Positions 36,223 to 43,742 of a stretch of DNA of 64,000 nucleotides are shown here, piece after piece (position 1 is the stretch's first letter; each line of letters starts with the position of its first letter). A program made the translations under genes and the position numbers. The notes below the pieces were generated by a model, which did no database searches, was not told where the DNA came from, and saw only the letters and a list, made by a program, of their open reading frames with translations. Source of the stretch: Streptacidiphilus jiangxiensis (GTDB lineage: Bacteria; Actinomycetota; Actinomycetes; Streptomycetales; Streptomycetaceae); the NCBI RefSeq assembly GCF_900109465.1, contig NZ_FOAZ01000015.1, positions 62,001 to 126,000 of the forward strand, written 5' to 3'.

Positions 36223-36462
36223 GTCGGCCAGCCTAGAAGGCGGAGAACCGGTTGCGGAGGGGCTGGTGGCGGCGGATCCGCCTGAACCGGACACGCGTTG
36301 ACGCCGCAACGAAGACCATGACGGCTCGCTGTCAACGCCCGGGGAGTGTTCAGGAGCCAGCTGAGTCTTGTCTGTGCAGCCAACTGTTGTCATGCTTTCT
36401 CTGAAATTCTTCTGAGCCGGGGGGCTCATCAGCCCTGCCCGGATTCCAGTCCTTGGGGGGAC

Positions 36463-38106
36463 ATGATGGGCAGTGAGTCCACGGGCACCGCCGTGCCCGC
36501 GATGCGACGAATACGACAGCCGAGACGCCTCGTCCAGGCGCTGACCGCCGCCGCGGTCCTGACCGGTGCGGTGTTCGGGGGGCAGGCGCTGGCCTCGTCC
36601 ACGCCGAAGCCGCCGACCACGGCGCAGCAGGAGAAGGGCATGGTCGCCGGCCGTCCCTTCCACGACCCGGTGGACGCCGACACCTCGGCGACCCAGCGGA
36701 TCACCATCACGCTCGACGCGCACCGCACCCGCTTCGACCTCTCCGGCCGCAGCGTCCGGGGCGAGTCCTACAACGGCTCCTTCGTGGCCCCGACCATCCG
36801 CGTCGCCCCCGGCTCCTCGGTGTCGATCCGGCTGGTCAACCACCTCAAGGTGGCCACCAACCTGCACTTCCACGGTCTGCACGTGTCGCCCACCGGCGTC
36901 TCCGACGACCCGTTCCTGTGCGTGGCCCCGGGCAGGTCGCTGACCTACGAGCTGGCGATCCCGAAGAACCACCCGCAGGGCACCTTCTGGTACCACAGCC
37001 ACGCGATGGGCACGACCTGCCCGAAGCCCGGCCAGATGGTCGACGACTCGATGGGCGACATGCCCGCCATGGCGCCCGGTTCGTCGCCCTCGGTCGCCAA
37101 GCCCATGCCGTTCATGCCCGGGGACGTGGAGAACCAGATCTCCGCGGGCCTGTCCGGCGCCCTCATCGTCGGCGACGACCGCACCCTGCTGCCGCCGAAG
37201 CTGCGTCACATCACCACGCACACGCTGGTGTTCAAGGACGCGCAGATCGACGCCGGCGGCGCGCTGGTGCAGAACACCGCCACCACCTCGATCAACTCCG
37301 GTGCCCCGACCGTCCGCCTGGTCAACGGCCAGCTGCGCCCGGTGCTCTCGATGCGTCCCGGCGAGACCCAGCTGTGGCGGCTGGCCAACACCGGCGCGGA
37401 CATCTTCTACCGCCTCCACCTCGACGGTTACCGCTTCACCGTGATCGGCGAGGACGGCACCCCCGTCGCGAAGGTCCGCACCGAGTCGGACCTGCTGCTG
37501 CCGCCCGGCAAGCGCTTCGACGTGCTGGTCACCGCCGGCGCCCACGCCGGCGCGACGTGGCTGCGCACACTGGCCTACTCCAACGGCCCGCAGGGTGACA
37601 ACTACCCGGACACCCGGCTGCTCCGCCTCGACGTGCACGGCGCCGGCACCACGCGGCTGCCCGGCGTCAGCGGCCGCATCCCGACCGCCCAGCCCGACCT
37701 GGCGCACGCGAAGATCGCGCAGCACCGCAAGCTGGTCCTGTCGGAGAGCGCCGACGGCAACAGCTTCTACATGAACGGGCAGCAGTTCATGATGGGCAAC
37801 GGCTCCGTCTTCGCCACGCCGGCCCGGCTCGGCACGGTCGAGGAGTGGACCATCTACAACACCTCCGGTGAGATCCACCCCTTCCACCTGCACACCTCGG
37901 ACTTCCAGGTGATGTCGATCAACGGGGTGCCGCAGCCCTACACCAACCGGCAGGACATCATCCCGGTGCCGTACGAGCAGAACGGCAAGCCCGGCGTGGT
38001 GGTCATCCGGATCGCGTTCGAGGACTTCACCGGTCGCTACATGTTCCACTGCCACATCGCGGCCCACGAGGACAACGGGATGATGAGCTACATCGACGTC
38101 GCCTGA
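36463..38106 (+). CDS. Secreted multicopper oxidase
   Basis: 547 residues with GGGGGGAC upstream of ATG 36463. A twin-arginine-like RIRQPRRLVQALTAAAVLTG signal precedes three cupredoxin domains. Copper ligands are in LHFHGLH, FWYHSHAMG, IHPFHLHTSDF and the C-terminal FHCHIAAHEDNGMM (T1/T3 His-Cys-His and Met). A Met-rich loop, DSMGDMPAMAPG, resembles CueO-type copper-binding inserts. Probably oxidises copper(I) or phenolic substrates at the cell surface. It is convergent with the asparaginase gene. Confidence 0.92.
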   Translation: MMGSESTGTAVPAMRRIRQPRRLVQALTAAAVLTGAVFGGQALASSTPKPPTTAQQEKGMVAGRPFHDPVDADTSATQRITITLDAHRTRFDLSGRSVRGESYNGSFVAPTIRVAPGSSVSIRLVNHLKVATNLHFHGLHVSPTGVSDDPFLCVAPGRSLTYELAIPKNHPQGTFWYHSHAMGTTCPKPGQMVDDSMGDMPAMAPGSSPSVAKPMPFMPGDVENQISAGLSGALIVGDDRTLLPPKLRHITTHTLVFKDAQIDAGGALVQNTATTSINSGAPTVRLVNGQLRPVLSMRPGETQLWRLANTGADIFYRLHLDGYRFTVIGEDGTPVAKVRTESDLLLPPGKRFDVLVTAGAHAGATWLRTLAYSNGPQGDNYPDTRLLRLDVHGAGTTRLPGVSGRIPTAQPDLAHAKIAQHRKLVLSESADGNSFYMNGQQFMMGNGSVFATPARLGTVEEWTIYNTSGEIHPFHLHTSDFQVMSINGVPQPYTNRQDIIPVPYEQNGKPGVVVIRIAFEDFTGRYMFHCHIAAHEDNGMMSYIDVA

Positions 38107-38113
38107 CGTCCGC

Positions 38114-39067
38114 TCAGCGGAGCTCGAAGGCCGCCGCGACCTGCTCGCGGGTCGCGGCGTTGCCGAGCAGCACCTTGAGCAGGACCCGGGCCTTGTAGGG
38201 GTGGACGAACCCGCCGTCGATCAGGCCCCGGCCCAGCAACTCGATCTCCGAGCCCGGCGCGTGGTAGGTGCCGCGCAGTACCGATCCCGCGCCGGTGCAG
38301 GAGGTCAGCACGACCGGCATCCGCGCCGCCAGCTCACCCAGCGTCTCCACCAGCACGGCGGGGACGTGCCCGACACCGAACCCGGCGACCACCAGTCCGT
38401 CCTGCCCCGCGGCGAGCGCGGCCAGCGTCGCCGGGTCGTCGTCGAGGGTGACGGTATAGAGGGCGACCCGCGCCGATGCCGTCGGCGGGGGCAGCGGCGG
38501 CTGGCGCGGCGGAACGGTCAGCAGCCGCACCCGGCCCTCGACGAGGTGCCCGATCGGGCCCGCGTCGGGGGAGGCGAACGTCGCCGTCGAGGTGCTGTGC
38601 GTCTTGCGGACGAAGCGCGCGGCGTGGATCTCGTCGCTGAACGCCACCAGCACGCCCAGCCCGCGCGCCGCGGGCGACTCGGCGACCCGCGCCGCCGCCA
38701 GCAGGTTGGCCGGACCGTCGTGGCCGGCCAGCGTCGGGTTGCGCATCGCGCCCGTCACCACCAGCGGGGCGTCCTCGGCCCAGACCAGGTCCAGCAGGTA
38801 GGCCGTCTCCTCAAGAGTGTCCGTCCCCTGCGTGATCACGACGCCCGGTGCGCCCGCCCTTACGGCCTCGGCCGCGTCCGCGGCGACCGACAGCACGCGT
38901 TCGAAGGTGAGGCTCCCGCTGCCGATCGGCTCCAGGTCCCGTATCTCCAGCGGCGCCGAAAGGGTCTCCAGCCCCGGGACGGCCGCCGTCAGCGCCGCTC
39001 CGTCCAGTCGGTCGAGACCGGACATGGAGATCGTGCCGCCCATCGCGAAGAGCGTGACCGCGCCCAT
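38114..39067 (-). CDS. ansA: L-asparaginase
   Basis: 317 residues from ATG 39067 with GGGAGGGG upstream. The first nucleophile Thr is in FAMGGTISM and the second in VVITQGTDTLEETAYLLD. Further support is SDEIHAARFVRKTHSTSTATF (catalytic Lys) and LTSCTGAGSVLRG. It hydrolyses L-asparagine to aspartate and ammonia. No signal peptide, so a cytosolic type I-like enzyme. The frame continues upstream to 39406 without family sequence. Confidence 0.92.
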   Translation of the reverse strand: MGAVTLFAMGGTISMSGLDRLDGAALTAAVPGLETLSAPLEIRDLEPIGSGSLTFERVLSVAADAAEAVRAGAPGVVITQGTDTLEETAYLLDLVWAEDAPLVVTGAMRNPTLAGHDGPANLLAAARVAESPAARGLGVLVAFSDEIHAARFVRKTHSTSTATFASPDAGPIGHLVEGRVRLLTVPPRQPPLPPPTASARVALYTVTLDDDPATLAALAAGQDGLVVAGFGVGHVPAVLVETLGELAARMPVVLTSCTGAGSVLRGTYHAPGSEIELLGRGLIDGGFVHPYKARVLLKVLLGNAATREQVAAAFELR

Positions 39068-39178
39068 ACCGCCCCTCCCGTCGGTGCCGCTCCGTCGCGG
39101 CGTGCACACCCTACCGAGCGGATCTACCGTGGTGGGGGAACGATCCGAGGCACCTCGCAGCCACCCCGGGAGGCATCC

Positions 39179-39412
39179 ATGCCCGGTTCCACCACCATCG
39201 GCCGCACCGAGCGGCTGGTCATGCTGAGCCACCACGACGCCGAACGACTCGCCGAGACCATGCGGCGTCTGTCGGAGATGCTGGCCGCCGACGACGCCGA
39301 CCGGATGACCGACCCGCAGGTCGCCAAGCTCTGCGGTGGCGACGCCGCGATGCGCGGCGAGTACGCCCACTGGGCCGCCGAGGTCGGCGCCTTCATCCGC
39401 GGCCACCTGTAG
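39179..39412 (+). CDS. Small hypothetical protein
   Basis: 77 residues with GGGAGG upstream of ATG 39179. Helical, with two Cys-free amphipathic stretches (ERLVMLSHHDAERLAETMRR) and one Cys (AKLCGGD). I recognise no family. Divergent from asparaginase. Only its ribosome site and codon usage support it as real. Confidence 0.6.
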   Translation: MPGSTTIGRTERLVMLSHHDAERLAETMRRLSEMLAADDADRMTDPQVAKLCGGDAAMRGEYAHWAAEVGAFIRGHL

Positions 39413-39464
39413 CCCACACGGCGGAACGGCAGAAAAGGCAGGGCCCGCGCGCAGCGGGCTCTGC

Positions 39465-39470
39465 TAGCCT
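39465..39470 (+). promoter_or_regulatory. -10 box of the metG leader
   Basis: TAGCCT lies 6 bases before the ATG of the leader peptide, so the transcript should begin at that ATG. No good -35 is seen. Confidence 0.45.
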
Positions 39471-39476
39471 GCGTTC

Positions 39477-39527
39477 ATGATCTACGCGCCGTCCCGTCGA
39501 ATGATGCGCCCCTCCCGGGGCTGCTGA
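39477..39527 (+). CDS. Leader peptide of metG
   Basis: 17 codons encoding MIYAPSRRMMRPSRGC, probably leaderless. Two adjacent Met codons (39501-39506) and a Cys codon next to the stop could sense charged tRNA. A perfect hairpin follows 28 bases later, and CGGGGC at 39516-39521 could pair with its left arm, giving two alternative folds. This is the architecture of ribosome-mediated attenuation. Confidence 0.6.
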   Translation: MIYAPSRRMMRPSRGC

Positions 39528-39554
39528 GCGACGCACGCGCGCGTGTGTGTGACC

Positions 39555-39577
39555 AAGGCCCCGACCCAGGGGCCTTT
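39555..39577 (+). terminator. Attenuator hairpin before metG
   Basis: AAGGCCCC (39555-39562), loop GACCCA, GGGGCCTT (39569-39576) and a following T: an 8-bp perfect stem 50 bases before the metG start. Confidence 0.6.
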
Positions 39578-39626
39578 CGCATGTCGGCATGAGGCCCCTC
39601 CCGCCCGGCGCAGGAGAAGCAGCCCG

Positions 39627-41132
39627 ATGAGCTACTACGTCACCACCACCATCCCCTACGTCAACGCCCGCCCCCACCTCGGCTTCGCCCTGGAACTGGT
39701 CCAGGCGGACGTCCTCGCCCGCCACCGCCGAGCCCGCGGCGGCGCGGTGCGCTTCCTCAGCGGCACCGACGAGAACTCCCTCAAGAACGTGCTCGCGGCG
39801 GAGGCCGAGGGCGTCGCCGTGCAGGACCTCGTCGACCGCAATGCCGCCGCCTTCGCCGCACTCGCGACGCCGCTCGCGCTCTCCTTCGACGACTTCATCC
39901 GCACCAGCCGCGACCCGCGCCACCGCGAGGGCGTCGCCCAGCTCTGGCAGCGCTGCGCCGAGGCCGGCGACTTCTACCGCAAGGCCTACACCGGCCTGTA
40001 CTGCGTGGGCTGCGAGGCCTTCTACGGTGAGGCCGAGCTCGTCGACGGCCGCTGTCCGGACCACGGCACCGAGCCGCAGACCGTCAGCGAGGAGAACTGG
40101 TTCTTCCGCCTCTCCCGGTACCAGGACCGGTTGCGTGAGCTCGTCACCAGCGGCGAACTGCGGATCGAACCCGTCTCACGCCGCAACGAGGTGCTGGCGC
40201 TGATCGACTCCGGCCTGCGCGACTTCTCCGTCTCCCGCAGCCGCGCCCGGGCGCGCGGCTGGGGCATCCCCGTGCCGGGCGACGAGGACCAGGTCGTCTA
40301 CGTGTGGTGGGACGCGCTCGGCAACTACGTGACCAGCCTCGGCCTCGGCGACGACGCGCCGACGGAGGACTTCGCGCGCTGGTGGGCCGGGGACGGCGAG
40401 CGCGTGCACCTGGTCGGCAAGGGCGTGCTGCGGTTCCACGCCGTCTACTGGCCGGCGATGCTGCTGTCGGCGGGGCTGCCGCTGCCGACGCGGGTCCTCG
40501 TGCACGACTACCTGACGGTCTCCGGACGCAAGATCAGCAAGTCGTCCGGCGACGTCGTCGACCCGGCGGCGCTGGTCGCCCGCTACGGCACCGACGCCGT
40601 GCGCTGGTGGCTGCTGCGCGAGGTCCCGCGTGTCGGGGACGCGGACTTCACCGAGGAACGCCTCGTCGCCCGCGCGGACGCGGACCTGGCCGACGGCTTC
40701 GGCAACCTCGTGCACCGGGTGGTCACCATGGTCCACCGCTACCGGGACGGCGTCGTCCCGCAGCCCACGGTGGAGACCACGGCGACCGCGGAACTCCGGG
40801 CGGTCTGCGCGCGGGCCTCCGGCCGGGTCGACGCGGCCCTGGACGCGTTCGACTACCGTGCGGCGGCAGCAGCGGTGTGGACCCTGGTCGAGGAGGCCAA
40901 CCGCTGCATCGACCGGACGCGTCCGTGGGAACTCGCCAAGTCCGAGCGCGGTGGCGCGCGTTCCGCGGCGCTGGACGCGGCACTGGCCGCGCTGGTCGCG
41001 GCCTGCCGCGCGCTGGGGGAGGAACTCAGCCCGTTCCTCCCGGCCGCCGCGGACCGGGTCGTCCGCCGCTGCACGCCGGTGAACGGCGTCCTGCCGGAAT
41101 CGACCCCGCTGTTCGCGAAACTCGGCGGGTAG
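39627..41132 (+). CDS. metG: Methionyl-tRNA synthetase
   Basis: 501 residues from ATG 39627 (AGGAGA upstream). Charges tRNA-Met. The class I signature normally HIGH is PHLGFALE, and the second is GRKISKSSG (KMSKS variant). CVGCEAFYGEAELVDGRCPDHG is the zinc knuckle. There is no C-terminal tRNA-binding domain. The variants and the leader peptide suggest a second, regulated MetRS rather than the main enzyme; the housekeeping copy cannot be checked here. Confidence 0.9.
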   Translation: MSYYVTTTIPYVNARPHLGFALELVQADVLARHRRARGGAVRFLSGTDENSLKNVLAAEAEGVAVQDLVDRNAAAFAALATPLALSFDDFIRTSRDPRHREGVAQLWQRCAEAGDFYRKAYTGLYCVGCEAFYGEAELVDGRCPDHGTEPQTVSEENWFFRLSRYQDRLRELVTSGELRIEPVSRRNEVLALIDSGLRDFSVSRSRARARGWGIPVPGDEDQVVYVWWDALGNYVTSLGLGDDAPTEDFARWWAGDGERVHLVGKGVLRFHAVYWPAMLLSAGLPLPTRVLVHDYLTVSGRKISKSSGDVVDPAALVARYGTDAVRWWLLREVPRVGDADFTEERLVARADADLADGFGNLVHRVVTMVHRYRDGVVPQPTVETTATAELRAVCARASGRVDAALDAFDYRAAAAAVWTLVEEANRCIDRTRPWELAKSERGGARSAALDAALAALVAACRALGEELSPFLPAAADRVVRRCTPVNGVLPESTPLFAKLGG

Positions 41133-41156
41133 GTGCACGCCCGAGGGGCAGTGCGA

Positions 41157-41717
41157 CTATGCGCCGATCAGAGCCAGAACCTCCGAGGTGGTGCCGGTCT
41201 CGCCGAGGCGGGGGAAGATGCGGGTGGCCGAGTTCTCGTGCGCCGCCGCGTCGAGGTCGGTCATGGCGTCGAGCGGCAGCGTCACGTGGAAGCCGTGCTC
41301 GTGGGCCTGGCGGGCGGTGGACTCGACGCCGATCGCGGTGGCGATGCCGCAGACGACGACCTGGGTGACGCCGAGGCCGCGGAGGTGCTCCGCCAGATCG
41401 GTGCGGTGGAACGCGCCCCAGGTGTACTTGGTGACGGTCTTGTCGCCGGGCTGCGCCCCCAGCTCGGGGAGCAGGTCCGTCCAGCCGTCGGGGAGAGCCG
41501 CCGCAGAGGCGGCGAAACCCTGCTCGGTGCGGCCCGGGGCGCCGCCCGCGACGTTGACGAGGACGACGGGCAGCTTCTTGGCCCGAAACGCGTCGGTCAG
41601 TTCGACCGCGTTCGCGAGGACCTGGTCGAACGGGTGGACCGTCGGCATGTGCGGAGCGGCGCCCTGGAGGTCGACGACGACGAGGGCCGTGGTGGGGTCG
41701 ATCGTGGTGATGGGCAT
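41157..41717 (-). CDS. Isochorismatase-like hydrolase
   Basis: 186 residues. Catalytic Asp16 (VVVDLQG) and Lys97 (TKYTWGAF) are present. The usual catalytic Cys position in the GIATxxCVExTA segment is Gly130 (GIATAIGVESTAR), as in true isochorismatases such as EntB and PhzD, which need no Cys. It lies 19 bases downstream of an MFS gene and in an MarR-led operon. The substrate is unknown; a vinyl ether or an amide are the two possibilities. Confidence 0.85.
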   Translation of the reverse strand: MPITTIDPTTALVVVDLQGAAPHMPTVHPFDQVLANAVELTDAFRAKKLPVVLVNVAGGAPGRTEQGFAASAAALPDGWTDLLPELGAQPGDKTVTKYTWGAFHRTDLAEHLRGLGVTQVVVCGIATAIGVESTARQAHEHGFHVTLPLDAMTDLDAAAHENSATRIFPRLGETGTTSEVLALIGA

Positions 41718-41736
41718 GGGTGATCTCCTTCTCGGT

Positions 41737-43146
41737 TCAGTGGTGCCGGGCCGGTCGCAGGGTGCGGTCGGCGAGAGTGAGCGCCACCAGGGCGAGGCTG
41801 ACGGCCGTCATGATCCAGCCGATCCGGTGCACGCCCTGGTCGGTGACGTTGTGGTGGAAGACCAGGCCGGTGACGGCGCTGGCGCCGATGGAGCCGACGT
41901 ACCCGAAGGTGCGCAGCAGTCCTGACGCGGTGCCCAACTGGTCCGCCGGTGCGTGTTCGGTGAGCGCGATCTGGTTGCCGGCCGTCGAGAAGCCGATGGC
42001 GAGACCGAAGACGAGCGTCACCGCGACCACGACCCCGATCGAGCTGCCGGAGCCGAGCGCCAGCACGCCGACCGAGCCGAGCAGGCAGGTGGCCGCGGCG
42101 GCGAGGACCGGTCCCCGGACGAGTCCGCGCCGGGAGAGCGGCGCGATGAGCAGACCGGAGACCAGGGTCATCGGCAGCAGCAGCAGTCCGGCGGCGGACT
42201 CGCTGAACCCGCGGACGCTCTCGATCCACTGGGTGATGCCGTACAGGACGACGTAGACGCAGAGCTGGGTCAACCCGAAACGCAGGTAGGTGTTGGCGAG
42301 TCCGCTGTTGGCGGCCAGGAGTCGCACGTCGAGGAAGGGGGTCCGGGCTCGCAGCTCCCAGAGCACCAGCAGCGCCCAGAGCGCGAGGGACAGGGCGAGG
42401 ACCCACCAGCGCGCGGTCGGCAGGTCGAACAGGAAGACCAGCAGCGTCAGCATGCCGGAGACGAACCCGACGATGCCGGGCAGGTCGAGCCTCGACGCGA
42501 GCTCGCGCGCGGACATCCGCTCGGCGCGCTTCGGGTCGGGTTCGATCCAGGCCACCGCCGCGACGAAGGCGATGACGGCGACCGGCACGTTGACGAGGAA
42601 GACGGCTCTCCAGGTCAGGGCGTTCACCAGGACGCCGCCCAGGGGGAGGCCGAGCGAGGCGGTGGCGATGCCGGCGATCATGAGTCCGCCGAGGACGCCG
42701 CCCGGCGGCTTGGTCAGGCCGGCGTCCCGGGCCCGACGCTGGATCAGCAGCATCGCCGTCGGGTACGCGCACGAGGTGCCCAGCCCGATCACGACCCGGC
42801 TCAGGATCAGCATCGACAGGCCCTGCGCGAGGCCGCCGAGGACGGCCCCGAGGGCGACCATCGCGATGCCGGACATGAAGACCCGTCGGGGCCCGAACAC
42901 CTCGGCGGCCTTGCCCGCCGTGGGCTGGGCGGTCGCGCTCGCCAGGTAGAGGGCGGCCACCAGGGCGGCGGTCCGACCGATCTGGATGCCCAGGCCGTGA
43001 GCGATCGGCAGCAGCGCCGTCGCGATGAGGGAGCTGTTGATCGGGTTGAGCGCCGAGCCGACGAACAGAGGGGTGGTGAAACGCCAGGAGAACGGGCGCC
43101 CCCCGGCAGCGGGCACTATCGCGGATTGGGTTTGGGTCACGGACAT
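41737..43146 (-). CDS. MFS efflux transporter (DHA2 type)
   Basis: 469 residues, about 14 transmembrane helices. N-terminal PLFVGSALNPINSSLIATAL, then ASATAQPTAGKAAEVFGPRR in loop 2-3, and GVLGGLMIAGIATASLGLPLGG in TM5. Belongs with EmrB/QacA drug exporters. It is the middle gene of an MarR-MFS-hydrolase operon, so it probably exports a phenolic substrate that the downstream hydrolase modifies. Ribosome site GGAG. Confidence 0.9.
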   Translation of the reverse strand: MSVTQTQSAIVPAAGGRPFSWRFTTPLFVGSALNPINSSLIATALLPIAHGLGIQIGRTAALVAALYLASATAQPTAGKAAEVFGPRRVFMSGIAMVALGAVLGGLAQGLSMLILSRVVIGLGTSCAYPTAMLLIQRRARDAGLTKPPGGVLGGLMIAGIATASLGLPLGGVLVNALTWRAVFLVNVPVAVIAFVAAVAWIEPDPKRAERMSARELASRLDLPGIVGFVSGMLTLLVFLFDLPTARWWVLALSLALWALLVLWELRARTPFLDVRLLAANSGLANTYLRFGLTQLCVYVVLYGITQWIESVRGFSESAAGLLLLPMTLVSGLLIAPLSRRGLVRGPVLAAAATCLLGSVGVLALGSGSSIGVVVAVTLVFGLAIGFSTAGNQIALTEHAPADQLGTASGLLRTFGYVGSIGASAVTGLVFHHNVTDQGVHRIGWIMTAVSLALVALTLADRTLRPARHH

Positions 43147-43238
43147 GCGCGCTCCTTCGGAGCGGTGTGCGCGGCTGGGCGAGGGCGTGCGTCATCGCCT
43201 CCGCACGCGTGGCGTGGGAGCTGGGGCGTACGAGTGGG

Positions 43239-43676
43239 TCAGAAGTGCTGGGCCAGGCGTTCCAGCAGGGGGGCCGCGGCGGCCAGCGTGGCGACCTCCG
43301 CGTCGGTGAAGGACTCGCCGAGCGCGGCGGCCATGCGGTCGGACAGGGCGTCCCGGCCGGAGCGGAGGGCGGCGGCGCCCGTGTCGCTGACGGTCAGCAG
43401 CGACCGCCGCCGGTCGTCGGGGTCGGCGGACCGCGTGACGAGCCCGTGCTTCTCCAAGGACGCGACGGTGGAGCCCATCGCCTGCGGGGTGATCTGCTGC
43501 TCACGCGCGAGACCGGCGACGGTGCACGGACCGCTGCGGGCGATCTGCGCGAGGGTGGACCACTCGGGGGTGGTCAACTGCCCGTCCACGACCTCGCGGG
43601 TGCGGCGCTTGATCATCCCCACCGCCACCCGGATCGCGGTGGCGGTGGACTGGTTCAGGGCATCACGGGCGTCCAT
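43239..43676 (-). CDS. MarR-family regulator
   Basis: 145 residues from ATG 43676. Winged helix: CTVAGLAREQQITPQAMGSTVASLEKHGLVTRSADPDDRRRS (about 48-90). It is the first gene of an operon with an MFS pump and an isochorismatase-like hydrolase. An imperfect dyad, ACTAGGATTCCAAGT, lies just upstream and probably serves autoregulation. Confidence 0.91.
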   Translation of the reverse strand: MDARDALNQSTATAIRVAVGMIKRRTREVVDGQLTTPEWSTLAQIARSGPCTVAGLAREQQITPQAMGSTVASLEKHGLVTRSADPDDRRRSLLTVSDTGAAALRSGRDALSDRMAAALGESFTDAEVATLAAAAPLLERLAQHF

Positions 43677-43685
43677 GAATAGAAG

Positions 43686-43700
43686 ACTAGGATTCCAAGT
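43686..43700. promoter_or_regulatory. MarR operator candidate
   Basis: ACTAGG-ATT-CCAAGT is a 15-bp dyad with one mismatch, placed about 10 bases before the MarR start, in the 66-bp gap to the convergently placed FUSC stop. Confidence 0.45.
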
Positions 43701-43742
43701 CCGACATTGCAAGGCCAGGTTTCTATTTATGCCGCGCCGCTG

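Noticed and set aside
34912..38067. A 1051-codon open frame spanning the MFS gene and the reverse of the copper oxidase
   Set aside because: The upstream two-thirds is antisense to a conserved multicopper oxidase and has no family sequence; high GC removes stops.
39413..39626. A T-box element before metG
   Set aside because: No T-box core or stem I features; the short peptide and hairpin explain the region better.
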